A stretch of DNA of 52,475 bases, taken from Bacillus gaemokensis. Its GTDB lineage: Bacteria > Bacillota > Bacilli > Bacillales > Bacillaceae_G. The stretch's first letter is position 1; each line of letters begins with the position of its first letter. The notes below the pieces were generated by a model that saw nothing but the letters and a program-made list of their open reading frames with translations, had not been told where the DNA came from and did not search any database. The DNA lies in NCBI RefSeq assembly GCF_001590835.1, contig NZ_LTAQ01000070.1:147088-199562 (forward strand). Reading direction: 5' to 3'. Below, piece by piece: positions 44,301-52,388 of the stretch. Made by a program: the position numbers and the translations under genes.

Positions 44301-45751
44301 GCAAGGGGTGCGTCATGTCCAAGTGAACGAATTGGTTCAACACCTTTTGTTGCCATTTGTTCAAGGAGTTGAATGTGCTCACGATCCCATCCAAAAGCTA
44401 CGTATTGCTGTGTTTCAACTTGTGAGGAATCTGATAGCCCTTCAATTTTTTCTACAACTGGAGTTGATAAATTGAAGCGATAGTCAGTAAAATCAATACG
44501 CTGTTTTAAGCGATTGTATACTTCTTCTTGGTATATTTCATATTCATAGAGAATGAGTTCACCTTGTTCATTCCACTTTAAACCTACCTTTTCTCCAGGA
44601 GCGAGTGATTTCGGTTCTGCTACATATTCAGTTGGTGATACAACACCAGGTTCAGAAGAAAAGATATAAGAATTTTCTGTTTCTATTTTCCAAACTGGTC
44701 GTAAGCCGAGTGAATCGACACTAAAAACAGCTTCATCCTTATAACGTGAAATAATGCCAGCTGGACCTTGAGCAAAGTGTCCCCAGGACTCCCGAATATA
44801 CGTGTATAAATCTTGTAAGTGTGGCTCGTATAATTTAATCTCATTAATAATTGGCGGAAATAATATATCCATTGCTTCGAACAAGCTATAGTTGTAGTGA
44901 ACAAGGAGAGTTTCTAAGGTGCGATTTAAATCTTGAGAATCACTACCTCCAGCAGTAAGTGCTACATCAATCATTTCAGCTTGATCACGTAATTTGGCGA
45001 TTGTGTTAATTTCCCCATTATGTCCGAGGACGCTAAATGGTTGTACGCGAAAAAAGTTAGATAATGTATTTGTGGAATAGCGATTGTGTCCAAGTGTCAT
45101 TGTAGACGCGATAAGTGGGTGATGTAAGTCATCATAATAAGCAACGAGTGTATCACCTGCACCAAGTACTTTATAGACAACATGATCGTGGCTTAATGAA
45201 GCAACATGAACTGCTTCGTTTTTTTCAATTGCAATTGTTAAAGAGAATAGTGTTTGATTAATGTTTGCATTCTCTCTTTCTGCAATAAGGGCAACTTGCC
45301 AAAATAAAGGTTCCTCTTGTTTTCCAAGAGGTCCAAGTGCATCAGAATTTATAACGGTATCACTCTCGAAAATAATTGTAAAATCTTCGCTATTTAATTT
45401 TGTACGTATACTATCTTTTAAATGAGCTAGATTTTCTTTTTTGTTTAGAAAAAAATGTCCAACGATAAAGTGGGGATGATCCACAATCGCTGGATTATAT
45501 CCGCTGCTGTTTAGCTTTTCTTTCCAAAGGGCCTTTGGTACATCGATATGAACACCGATGCCATCACCTTCACCATTAATGAAGCCAGCACGGTGATTCA
45601 TTTTTACAAGTGATTGGATACAAAGATCGATGTTTTCTTTTGTAGGAATATTTTGTTTTTCCATAACGGAAACGATTCCACACGCATCATGTTCTGCATT
45701 TGCATAATTTCGAAATAAAGACGGTGTCCATGTATTTGTTTTATTGAGCAT
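41318..45751 (-). CDS. Glutamate synthase, large subunit (no small subunit nearby)
   Basis: The 1477-residue protein converts glutamine and 2-oxoglutarate to two glutamates. The N-terminal amidotransferase has its nucleophile at Cys24 (EHDACGIVSV) after a short propeptide. A central domain leads to the FMN barrel with GEGGEIKDMIGKYPHTRGQQ, GQGAKPGEGGHLPGSKV and SGFDGGTGAARIHALQHVG, and a 3Fe-4S site CTTCRGCHLDTC (C-x5-C-x4-C). A beta-helix GXGXG domain (GNGLGAYNSEKLF; GGRVTKALREKEHGNLG) ends the protein. No gltD-like small subunit lies within the window. NADPH-dependent bacterial enzymes need one, so it is either elsewhere or the enzyme uses ferredoxin. The ATG 45751 follows GAGGGGGGATTGACGG. 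Confidence 0.93.
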   Translation of the reverse strand: MLNKTNTWTPSLFRNYANAEHDACGIVSVMEKQNIPTKENIDLCIQSLVKMNHRAGFINGEGDGIGVHIDVPKALWKEKLNSSGYNPAIVDHPHFIVGHFFLNKKENLAHLKDSIRTKLNSEDFTIIFESDTVINSDALGPLGKQEEPLFWQVALIAERENANINQTLFSLTIAIEKNEAVHVASLSHDHVVYKVLGAGDTLVAYYDDLHHPLIASTMTLGHNRYSTNTLSNFFRVQPFSVLGHNGEINTIAKLRDQAEMIDVALTAGGSDSQDLNRTLETLLVHYNYSLFEAMDILFPPIINEIKLYEPHLQDLYTYIRESWGHFAQGPAGIISRYKDEAVFSVDSLGLRPVWKIETENSYIFSSEPGVVSPTEYVAEPKSLAPGEKVGLKWNEQGELILYEYEIYQEEVYNRLKQRIDFTDYRFNLSTPVVEKIEGLSDSSQVETQQYVAFGWDREHIQLLEQMATKGVEPIRSLGHDAPLAALDTDRRNIADFIKESVAVVTNPAIDRDREIEHFSIRTVLGERPSLFKENKHPFVTELLSPIILEGNLAQSIAEDFETLTYEQLIQLFVTHSTVYTISATFTPSENLHEALNRISSEAIIAIKKGATLLLLDDAKAHHNGQLWIDPHLVTSKVHQVLTEYKLRRKCSLVIRSGALRSLHDIVTLYGLGADVINPYLMFATVNDGTTTPIINLYQALNKGIEKVISTIGIHELRGYGRLFSSIGLHEEIANTLQITNFLGSNTLAFSLESLTTDAKARALDYSNPKIRMRKTFHIFPRIWKAIGDVAKGNGYDEYREKLAELEEKTPITIRHLVQTKETEQIVPTERVSIKIKQHDLPFIISSMSFGSQNEIAFRAYAEAANRLNMISLNGEGGEIKDMIGKYPHTRGQQIASGRFGVNAELLNSSNLIEIKIGQGAKPGEGGHLPGSKVTSKIAEARNATIGSDLISPSNNHDIYSIEDLAQIITEIKTANQLAKVAVKVPVVPNIGTIAVGIAKAGADFINISGFDGGTGAARIHALQHVGLPVEIGVKAAHNALLEANMRHDVEIWADGGIRSVNDALKIMLLGANRIGFGTLSMIAIGCTTCRGCHLDTCHVGIATQIESEAQAKEHGLRRFVPRQFENAVEGLLHLFTTFGTELKRLTGGLGYTNLQEIVGRSDLLEQTRGTELLDLYNLLQTLDSSSSSVIAVEQNQYTTTDYSKSKELVGVGVDQRVMGGLESCYRVRSKLYENNNLEPLTLKYTNGSVPGNGLGAYNSEKLFIHVNGGAQDGIGKTSFGGGIYITKAKGKDGAYYNGSVGKGFGYGAQKGALYVQGNADARAGIRLSGADMIIGGRVTKALREKEHGNLGIHSNIKGFAFEYMTNGRALVLGDPGPWICAGMTGGVVYLRHHPELGLTESALKRRVAKGANVTLQPISKNGISDITELLLDYIRVLNEHEQYEEVALLTPLLDDIQLHFYEIIPKKEQADPSVSTE

Positions 45752-45902
45752 CCGTCAATCCCCCCTCTGAGATATAAAATTTTGAATAATCTTACTATTT
45801 AAGGTGTGAATTACCTTGTATACAAAGTTAATGAACGATATAACACGGAAATAAAACGGATAATTATGAATAATTATACTATTAATATGAGATTTATGAA
45901 AT

Positions 45903-45950
45903 AGAAAAAAGAAAAAAGTAGAGGATGGCCTCTACTTTTTTCTTTTTTCT
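45903..45950 (-). terminator. Terminator after hemL (22-bp perfect stem)
   Basis: AGAAAAAAGAAAAAAGTAGAGG and its exact complement enclose ATGG. The right half is rich in T on both strands. Confidence 0.92.
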
Positions 45951-45957
45951 ACGCCTT

Positions 45958-47256
45958 TTATTGTAATTTTGCTAAGGCAGCAAATGCTCTGCCGACAGCC
46001 TTGATTGTATATTCAATGTCTTCTTTTGTATGTTCTGTTGTTAAGAACCATGCTTCATATTTAGATGGCGCTAAGTTAATTCCTTCGTGAAGCATAAGTT
46101 TGAAGAACTTACCGAACATTTCCCCATCTGTATTCTGAGCTGCATCATAATCTTCAATTGTATCCGTCGTAAAGTATACTGTTAATGCACCCTTTAGACG
46201 ATTCACTGTAATATCAATGCTATGTTTTGCAGCTTGTTCTAAAATACCTTTTTCAAGCGTTGCTCCAAGTTCATCTAATTTTTCGTAGAGGCCTTCTTGT
46301 TTCAATACTTCTAAGCACGCGATACCAGCTGCCATAGAAGCTGGGTTTCCAGCCATTGTACCAGCTTGGTAAGCTGGGCCAAGCGGAGCAACTTGTTCCA
46401 TAATTTCTTTTTTACCACCATATGCACCAATTGGAAGACCGCCACCAATAACTTTACCAAGTGCTGTTAAGTCTGGTGTTACACCAAGTAAATCTTGAGC
46501 ACCCCCGTACATAAAGCGGAAAGCTGTAATTACTTCATCATAAATAACCAATGCGCCAGCTGCGTGGACAAGTTCATTTACTTTTTCAAGGAAACCAGGT
46601 TTAGGCTCTACAATCCCGAAGTTCCCAACGATTGGTTCGACAAGAATAGCGGCTACTTCATGTCCCCATTTATCTAGCGCTTCTTTTAATGTTTCTACAT
46701 TATTAAAAGGAACTGTAATCACTTCTTGTGCAATACTTTGAGGAACACCAGCAGAATCAGGAGTACCAAGAGTAGAAGGACCAGAACCAGCTGCTACAAG
46801 CACTAAATCTGAATGACCATGGTAGCAACCAGCAAACTTCATAATTTTTGTGCGACCTGTGTAAGCGCGAGCTACACGAATTGTTGTCATAACAGATTCT
46901 GTACCAGAGTTTACAAAACGAACTTTATCTAAAGCGGGCATTGCTTCTTTTAACATTTTTGCAAATTTTACTTCTAGTGCTGTTGGTGTTCCATATAGTA
47001 CACCATTTTCAGCAGCTGTTTTAATTGCTTCTGTTATGTGCGGATGTGCATGTCCTGTAATAATCGGGCCATATGCAGCTAAATAGTCGATATATTTATT
47101 ACCATCTACATCCCAAAAATAAGCACCTTTCCCGCGTTCCATTGCAATAGGTGAACCGCCACCAACAGCTTTGAAAGAACGAGAAGGACTATTAACTCCA
47201 CCAACGATATGTTCTAATGCTTCTTTATGTAATGCTTCTGATTTTGTGAAATTCAC
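45958..47256 (-). CDS. gsaB: Glutamate-1-semialdehyde 2,1-aminomutase
   Basis: The 432-residue PLP enzyme converts glutamate-1-semialdehyde to 5-aminolevulinate in C5 haem synthesis. The PLP lysine is Lys268 in [18 protein letters not shown]. Other family motifs are [39 protein letters not shown] and [10 protein letters not shown]. The gene stands between gltB and an ABC operon, not with hemAXCDB, so it is the second copy seen in the B. cereus group and matches B. subtilis gsaB in order. The start ATG 47256 follows AAGGAGATGAATTGTAGTG. A strong terminator follows. Confidence 0.92.
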   Translation of the reverse strand: MNFTKSEALHKEALEHIVGGVNSPSRSFKAVGGGSPIAMERGKGAYFWDVDGNKYIDYLAAYGPIITGHAHPHITEAIKTAAENGVLYGTPTALEVKFAKMLKEAMPALDKVRFVNSGTESVMTTIRVARAYTGRTKIMKFAGCYHGHSDLVLVAAGSGPSTLGTPDSAGVPQSIAQEVITVPFNNVETLKEALDKWGHEVAAILVEPIVGNFGIVEPKPGFLEKVNELVHAAGALVIYDEVITAFRFMYGGAQDLLGVTPDLTALGKVIGGGLPIGAYGGKKEIMEQVAPLGPAYQAGTMAGNPASMAAGIACLEVLKQEGLYEKLDELGATLEKGILEQAAKHSIDITVNRLKGALTVYFTTDTIEDYDAAQNTDGEMFGKFFKLMLHEGINLAPSKYEAWFLTTEHTKEDIEYTIKAVGRAFAALAKLQ

Positions 47257-47383
47257 TACAATTCATCTCCTTACGAAAATCTATGTATTATTCTAACATG
47301 TTTTTCAAAAAGACGTATTATTTGTGATAGGAATGGCAGTTGGGTAAACTATTCGTTGTGATATTTAGGAAGGGGGCCCGATT

Positions 47384-48397
47384 ATGAAATCGGTAATTGA
47401 GGTACAAGGGTTACGTAAAGAATTTACAGCATACTCAAGTCGTCCTGGCTTAAAGGGTGCATTTCGCGATTTGTTAAATCGAAACTATAAAATAGTACCG
47501 GCAGTGAATGATGTATCATTTACTGTAAAACAAGGTGAAATGGTTGGTTATATTGGTGAAAATGGTGCAGGTAAATCAACAACCATTAAAATGTTAACGG
47601 GGATTTTAACACCAACATCTGGACAAATTACGGTAAATGGTATGAATCCACATAAGCAGAGAGAAGAATTTGTAAGAACAATTGGTGTTGTATTCGGTCA
47701 ACGTTCACAGCTTTGGTGGGATATCGCAGTGCAAGAATCATTTCGATTATTAAAGAAAGTATACGGTGTATCTGATAAGCAGTACAAGGAACATATGGAG
47801 CATGTTATTGAAACATTAGATATTGGTCCATTGCTAGATAAACCTGTGCGGAAATTATCACTTGGTCAACGAATGCGTTGTGAATTAGCGGCAGCGTTAA
47901 TTCATAATCCACCATTATTATTTTTAGATGAGCCAACAATTGGATTAGATGTTCTTGTAAAATTGAAAATCCGCGAATTTTTAAAAGAGATGAATGAACG
48001 TTATAAAACAACGATTCTTTTAACAACGCATGATATTACGGATATTGAAGCATTATGTGAGCGTGTCATTATGCTTGATGAAGGAAATATTATGTATGAT
48101 GGATCGTTAGAAAAACTACGTTCGCAGTGGGGAGCAGAAAAAGAAATTCATTTTCAATTTATTTCGCCGGTTTCGTATCAACAGTTATCAATGATCATGC
48201 CGGATAGTCATGTAGTTTGGTCGGAGGCGAAGGAAGAACATACATGGATTGCAAAAATCCCGAATGAAGAAGTTATCATTTCTATGTTAATTTCAAAAGT
48301 GGTGCAAGCTTTTCAAATTAAAGATTTAAAAATTAATGAAGTATCTACAGAAGAAATCATTCGTAACATTTATGAAGAGGGTATGATTCATGGGTAA
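47384..48397 (+). CDS. ABC exporter, ATP-binding subunit
   Basis: The 337-residue ATPase has Walker A GENGAGKSTT, signature LSLGQRMRCELAAALI, Walker B PLLFLDEPTIGLD and the switch His TTHDITDIEALC. Its N terminus (YSSRPGLKGAFRDLLNRNYK) is a subfamily mark. The last 90 residues form an extra C-terminal domain. It is the first gene of a three-gene operon with two ABC-2 type permeases. The start follows AAGGGGGCCCGATT. The substrate is unknown. Confidence 0.88.
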   Translation: MKSVIEVQGLRKEFTAYSSRPGLKGAFRDLLNRNYKIVPAVNDVSFTVKQGEMVGYIGENGAGKSTTIKMLTGILTPTSGQITVNGMNPHKQREEFVRTIGVVFGQRSQLWWDIAVQESFRLLKKVYGVSDKQYKEHMEHVIETLDIGPLLDKPVRKLSLGQRMRCELAAALIHNPPLLFLDEPTIGLDVLVKLKIREFLKEMNERYKTTILLTTHDITDIEALCERVIMLDEGNIMYDGSLEKLRSQWGAEKEIHFQFISPVSYQQLSMIMPDSHVVWSEAKEEHTWIAKIPNEEVIISMLISKVVQAFQIKDLKINEVSTEEIIRNIYEEGMIHG

Positions 48398-49181
48398 GTA
48401 TATTGAGATGATCCGCATTCGTTTTTTAATGATGCTTGCTTACCGAACAAACTATTATAGTGGGATTTTAATTTATACGATTAACATCGGAGCATATTAC
48501 TTCTTATGGCAAGCGATTTACAGTGGGAAAGAGAATATTGAAAGTTTATCCATTTCCCAAATGACAACTTATATTGCTATTGCGTGGATGGCCCGAGCTT
48601 TTTATTTTAATAATATCGATAGAGAAATTGCGATGGAAATTCAAGAGGGACGCGTAGCTGTTGAATTAATTCGGCCCTATAACTATCTAGGTATGAAAGT
48701 CATGCAAGGACTTGGAGAGGGAATATTCCGTTTCGCGTTCTTCTCTATCCCAGGTATGATTATCGTTACGCTATTATTCTCATTGCAAATTACAACGAAT
48801 TTTCAAACGTGGTTATATTTTTTCCTATCGTTAATCTTCAGTTTTATCATTAATACACAAATTAACTTAATGACTGGAATGTTGACCTTCTTCCTATTTA
48901 ATAATAGTGGAATTATGTATGCAAAACGTGTTGTTATTGATTTGTTTTCAGGATTATTATTACCAATTAGCTTTTACCCTCTGTGGGCACAAAAAGCAAT
49001 GGTGTTTTTACCATTTCAAGCAATCAGTTATATTCCAAGTATGATTTTTTCTGAAGGAATACAAGGAAGTAAGGTGTATCAAGCTTTATTATTCCAAATG
49101 ATTTGGGCGATAGTTCTTATTATTCCAATTGTATTGATGTGGAAGACGGCAAGAAAACGCCTAATTGTACAAGGGGGATGA
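48390..49181 (+). CDS. ABC-2 type permease, first subunit
   Basis: The 263-residue membrane protein has six helices of the ABC-2 (DUF990-like) type. Segments include IRIRFLMMLAYRTNYYSGIL, MTTYIAIAWMARAFYFNNID and the amphipathic loop EIQEGRVAVELIRPYNYLG. It overlaps the ATPase gene by 8 bp (ATG within CATGGGTAA), showing translational coupling. It forms the membrane pair with the next gene. Substrate unknown. Confidence 0.85.
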   Translation: MGKYIEMIRIRFLMMLAYRTNYYSGILIYTINIGAYYFLWQAIYSGKENIESLSISQMTTYIAIAWMARAFYFNNIDREIAMEIQEGRVAVELIRPYNYLGMKVMQGLGEGIFRFAFFSIPGMIIVTLLFSLQITTNFQTWLYFFLSLIFSFIINTQINLMTGMLTFFLFNNSGIMYAKRVVIDLFSGLLLPISFYPLWAQKAMVFLPFQAISYIPSMIFSEGIQGSKVYQALLFQMIWAIVLIIPIVLMWKTARKRLIVQGG

Positions 49182-49185
49182 TGAG

Positions 49186-49971
49186 ATGATATATATGAAA
49201 CTGTTTTTACAATATGCAAGTCAATATATCAAGACGAAACTCGAGTATCGCGGAGATTTTATCGTTGGATTATTATCTGATTTATTATTACAAGCTGTTA
49301 ATTTAATTTTTATTCTTGTTGTTTTTGGACATACACAAGCATTAAAGGGATGGAGCCGGGAAGAAGTGATTTTTATTTATGGTTTTTTCTTAGTCCCGTT
49401 TGCTATTTTCTCTTCTTTCTTTAATATATGGGACTTTAATGACAGATACATTATAAAAGGAGAAATGGACCGTGTTTTAACAAGGCCAATTCATAGTTTA
49501 TTTCAAATTATATTAGAGCGAATGGAATTAGAGTCTTTAATTGGAGCTATAACAGGAATGATTGTGATGGGATATGCGGCATTGCAGCTTCAGTTATCTT
49601 TTTATTGGTACGACTTCTTTCTTTTCTTATTAATGGTAGGGGGAGGAGCACTTGTGTATGGCGGGATATTTGTGACACTAGCGAGTATCGGTTTTTGGTC
49701 AGATGCGAAAAGTTCTATTATGCCATTAATGTATAACATAGGAAATTACGGACGTTATCCTGTAAATATTTATAATCGTGTCATCCGGTTCATTTTAACA
49801 TTTGTATTGCCGTTCGCATTTGTGGGTGTGTACCCAGCTGCATACTTTCTGAGAAAGACAGAATGGAACAGTTATGCATTTGCGACACCGATTGTTGGTG
49901 TAATTTGTTTTGTAATCGCAATTACACTTTGGAATTTAGGGGTGAAGAAATATCGTGGTGCAGGTAATTAA
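49186..49971 (+). CDS. ABC-2 type permease, second subunit
   Basis: The 261-residue membrane protein has helices ADLLLQAVNLIFILVVF-type, FIYGFFLVPFAIFSSFFNIW and VLPFAFVGVYPAAYFLRK, and the loop KGEMDRVLTRPIHSLFQI, typical of the DUF990 ABC-2 family. I start at ATG 49186, after AAGGGGGATGATGAG; an in-frame TTG start at 49165 would overlap the previous gene. It is the last gene of the operon. Confidence 0.85.
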   Translation: MIYMKLFLQYASQYIKTKLEYRGDFIVGLLSDLLLQAVNLIFILVVFGHTQALKGWSREEVIFIYGFFLVPFAIFSSFFNIWDFNDRYIIKGEMDRVLTRPIHSLFQIILERMELESLIGAITGMIVMGYAALQLQLSFYWYDFFLFLLMVGGGALVYGGIFVTLASIGFWSDAKSSIMPLMYNIGNYGRYPVNIYNRVIRFILTFVLPFAFVGVYPAAYFLRKTEWNSYAFATPIVGVICFVIAITLWNLGVKKYRGAGN

Positions 49972-50058
49972 AGGTGTGCAAATCTCGGCTCTGAACTTTC
50001 TAGCTACTGTGGGATAAATTGTTCTTTATCTTCATACATATAGGTTGAGGTGGAGGAC

Positions 50059-50463
50059 ATGTTATGGGGTTTTATTTTATTAATTGCAGCGATCACTATT
50101 TTAAGAAGTATTCAATTATTATGGAGCTCGTATTCGGAGTCGAAGCATTTCTTTTCCTTGTATAACTTAACTTCATTATTTCTTATTTATACAACAGTGC
50201 TCATTGCATTTGGATTAAGCTATGTTGTATTAGAAGAAAGTGGATTTGCAGTTTTAAGGGAGGATGGAGAGGGACTAACTTACCATTCTTTTCAACTCGT
50301 AGAAGTATGTTTATATTTTAGTGCGGTTACTTTATTGTCAGTAGGATATGGTGATGTAACTCCGATTGGGATAGGACGCTGGATTGCGATTATTGAAGCA
50401 TTAATTGGTTATACATTGCCGTTCGCATTTGTTGTTCGGACTGTCATAGAAAATGAAAAATAA
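50059..50463 (+). CDS. Small two-helix potassium channel
   Basis: The 134-residue protein has an N-terminal helix (MLWGFILLIAAITILRSIQL), a second hydrophobic helix (FLIYTTVLIAFGLSYVVL), a pore helix and the selectivity filter VGYGD in LLSVGYGDVTPIG, and a last helix (IIEALIGYTLPFAFVV). The filter marks a potassium channel; the regulator domain found in larger channels is absent. I start at ATG 50059 with GAGGTGGAGGAC upstream. It may be cotranscribed with bcp, 44 nt away. Confidence 0.85.
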   Translation: MLWGFILLIAAITILRSIQLLWSSYSESKHFFSLYNLTSLFLIYTTVLIAFGLSYVVLEESGFAVLREDGEGLTYHSFQLVEVCLYFSAVTLLSVGYGDVTPIGIGRWIAIIEALIGYTLPFAFVVRTVIENEK

Positions 50464-50507
50464 GATAACATTTGTTATAGTAGAAGGAAAAGCAAGGAGT
50501 GATGGGA

Positions 50508-50963
50508 ATGGTTGCAGTAGGAGAATTAGCACCAGACTTTACTTTAGAAGGAAGTAACGGAGAACAGATTAAGTTATCAGATTTTCAAGGGAAGAATGTA
50601 GTACTATATTTTTATCCGAAAGACATGACACCGGGGTGTACAACCGAAGCTTGTGATTTTCGTGATGCGTATGGATTATTTCAAGAGAAGAATACTGTTA
50701 TTTTAGGTGTAAGTCCAGATCCAGCAAATAGACATATGAAATTCATCGAGAAGCACGACTTACCATTTGTATTGTTAGTCGATGAAGAGCATAAAGTAGC
50801 AGAACAATACGGTGTTTGGAAATTGAAGAAAAACTTTGGAAAAGAATATATGGGAATCGAGCGTTCTACTTTCCTTATTAACAAAGAAGGTGAACTTATA
50901 AAAGAATGGCGTAAAGTAAAGGTCAAAGGTCATATTGAAGAGATCCTTTCACAGTTAGGATAA
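50508..50963 (+). CDS. bcp: Thioredoxin-dependent thiol peroxidase (Bcp/PrxQ)
   Basis: The 151-residue peroxiredoxin reduces hydrogen and organic peroxides. The peroxidatic and resolving cysteines are Cys44 and Cys49 in [11 protein letters not shown], in the PrxQ spacing of four between cysteines. Other motifs are PDFTLEG and [10 protein letters not shown], then [10 protein letters not shown]. The start is ATG 50508, after AGGAGTGATGGGA. It lies next to perR, the peroxide sensor, as in B. subtilis (ygaF-perR), so PerR may control it. Confidence 0.93.
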   Translation: MVAVGELAPDFTLEGSNGEQIKLSDFQGKNVVLYFYPKDMTPGCTTEACDFRDAYGLFQEKNTVILGVSPDPANRHMKFIEKHDLPFVLLVDEEHKVAEQYGVWKLKKNFGKEYMGIERSTFLINKEGELIKEWRKVKVKGHIEEILSQLG

Positions 50964-51094
50964 TGTTTTATATAAATAGGGAGTAAAGAAAGTTAGTAAT
51001 TATATAATCCTTAGGGGACATATGTCTATACACTACTTATGATATTTCATACATTGGAAGGGTAGGGCATAAATCCTCAAGACGATAGTATTCC

Positions 51095-51120
51095 AAGTGC
51101 GATTATTTCGCACTTTTTTT
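51095..51120 (+). terminator. Terminator downstream of bcp
   Basis: AAGTGCGA and TCGCACTT with T-rich tail. It lies 130 nt after the bcp stop. Confidence 0.8.
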
Positions 51121-51210
51121 CTATGTAAATGTATAAAGGGTGGACAAATATACATAAGAATAAGACTGGGTGAAAAATAAACCACATAGTTATAGTAGAA
51201 ATATTGACGA

Positions 51211-51249
51211 TTGACAAGAAAAGGAGTACACTCTTTATAAGAATTATAA
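51211..51249 (+). promoter_or_regulatory. perR promoter with overlapping PerR box
   Basis: TTGACA (51211) and TTTATA (51234) are spaced by 17 bp. The sequence TTATAAGAATTATAA (51235-51249) matches the PerR box TTATAATNATTATAA at 14 of 15 positions and covers the -10 region, so PerR should repress its own gene. Confidence 0.75.
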
Positions 51250-51277
51250 AATAATAATCCGTATAGAATCGGGGTGC

Positions 51278-51712
51278 ATGACGGTGGTCAAAGAAGAATT
51301 AAAAGAAGCGCTAGAAATGCTGAAAAATACGGGTGTACGCATTACTCCACAGCGTCATGCTATTTTAGAGTACCTTGTGGAATCTATGACGCACCCAACA
51401 GCGGATGAAATTTATAAAGCGTTAGAAGGTAAGTTTCCGAATATGAGCGTTGCGACTGTCTATAATAACTTGCGTGTATTTAAAGAAGTTGGGCTTGTAA
51501 AGGAGTTAACTTACGGAGACGCTTCGAGTAGATTTGATTATGTTACAAGTCAGCATTACCATGTAATTTGTGAAAAATGTGGTAAGATTGTTGATTTTCC
51601 TTATGGTGGTTTGGAAAAACTTGAAGATGAAGCTGCGAAAACAACCGGCTTTGTTATTAAAAGTCATCGTTTAGAGATTTATGGCGTATGTCCAGAATGT
51701 CATAAGGCATAA
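51278..51712 (+). CDS. perR: Peroxide-responsive repressor PerR
   Basis: The 144-residue Fur-family repressor senses hydrogen peroxide by iron-catalysed oxidation of metal-bound histidines. The winged helix includes [13 protein letters not shown] and [20 protein letters not shown]. The regulatory metal site is His39, Asp87, His93, His95 and Asp106 (B. subtilis numbers 37, 85, 91, 93, 104 plus two). Structural zinc is held by Cys98/Cys101 (CEKCG) and CPEC near the end. The start is ATG 51278; GTG 51284 is also possible. A PerR box overlaps its promoter. Confidence 0.94.
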   Translation: MTVVKEELKEALEMLKNTGVRITPQRHAILEYLVESMTHPTADEIYKALEGKFPNMSVATVYNNLRVFKEVGLVKELTYGDASSRFDYVTSQHYHVICEKCGKIVDFPYGGLEKLEDEAAKTTGFVIKSHRLEIYGVCPECHKA

Positions 51713-51714
51713 TA

Positions 51715-51766
51715 TATAATTAAAGAAAGAGGCTGACGATATCGTCAGCCTCTTTCTTTAATTATA
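51715..51766. terminator. Perfect 52-bp palindromic terminator between perR and ygzB
   Basis: The 26-bp left arm (ending GGCTGACGAT) is matched exactly by the right arm (starting ATCGTCAGCC) with no loop base. It begins 3 nt after the perR stop and serves both convergent genes; the outer part (TTAAAGAAAGAGG) gives U-rich ends on both strands. Confidence 0.9.
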
Positions 51767-51788
51767 AGGAAATGACATAAGTTCTATT

Positions 51789-52145
51789 TCATGCTTTATA
51801 GCTTTTTTTATTGTATTTTTCATCAAACTCTTTTCCTTCTAAATTCCGATCAAGCGTTAAGGGTTGATTGCAATGCATACATGCATCTACACGGCCAAGC
51901 ATTTTTGTCGGCTTACTACAGCTTGGACAAATAATTTGCACTGTCTTTGTAGACAACATGCCAATCCAAAAGTAAACGACTGTACTAGCGATAACAGCTA
52001 AAAAACCAATCATCATAAAAGAGGTCATGATAATAATGTTTTCACGGAAAAATACACCTAAGTATGCAATGAAGAGCCCGATAAATACTAAACTTAATGC
52101 AAAGGTCCGAATTTTATTGATTTTGTTCGAATACTTAATCCCCAT
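51789..52145 (-). CDS. ygzB: YgzB family membrane protein with zinc ribbon
   Basis: The 118-residue protein has two transmembrane helices ([37 protein letters not shown]) followed by a zinc-ribbon, CPSC (in [13 protein letters not shown]) and CMHC (in [12 protein letters not shown]). This fits YgzB, which lies next to perR in B. subtilis. I start at ATG 52145, with a possible earlier ATG at 52151, both after AGGAGTGTG. The function is unknown. Confidence 0.85.
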   Translation of the reverse strand: MGIKYSNKINKIRTFALSLVFIGLFIAYLGVFFRENIIIMTSFMMIGFLAVIASTVVYFWIGMLSTKTVQIICPSCSKPTKMLGRVDACMHCNQPLTLDRNLEGKEFDEKYNKKSYKA

Positions 52146-52273
52146 TCCCATCACACTCCTATAGCAACAATATAACATAAAATTTAGAATTGTTTATCGA
52201 AAAGGAGTGGAGTTGATTAAATTCTTTAGATAAGAAAGTGGAAAACGGGATATGAATTTTTTTATGAAAAGTA

Positions 52274-52302
52274 TTGACCATATATATCAAGCATGATATA
52301 TT
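52274..52302 (+). promoter_or_regulatory. rRNA operon promoter P1
   Basis: TTGACC and TATATT separated by 17 bp in an AT-rich context. Confidence 0.75.
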
Positions 52303-52359
52303 AATAACCGTCGCCGATGCGAAACAGCAGAAAGCGAAAAAAGAAATTAAAAAACTTAG

Positions 52360-52388
52360 TTGACATTGAATAACTGAGATGTTAACAT
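52360..52388 (+). promoter_or_regulatory. rRNA operon promoter P2
   Basis: TTGACA and TAACAT separated by 17 bp, 86 bp after P1. Tandem promoters at this spacing are the rule for Bacillus rrn operons. Confidence 0.8.

Larger units (their letters stand above)
50964..51277. other. Stretch between bcp and perR
   Basis: These 314 bp contain a terminator (51095-51120) and the perR promoter with a PerR box (51211-51249). No other gene is seen. Confidence 0.6.
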
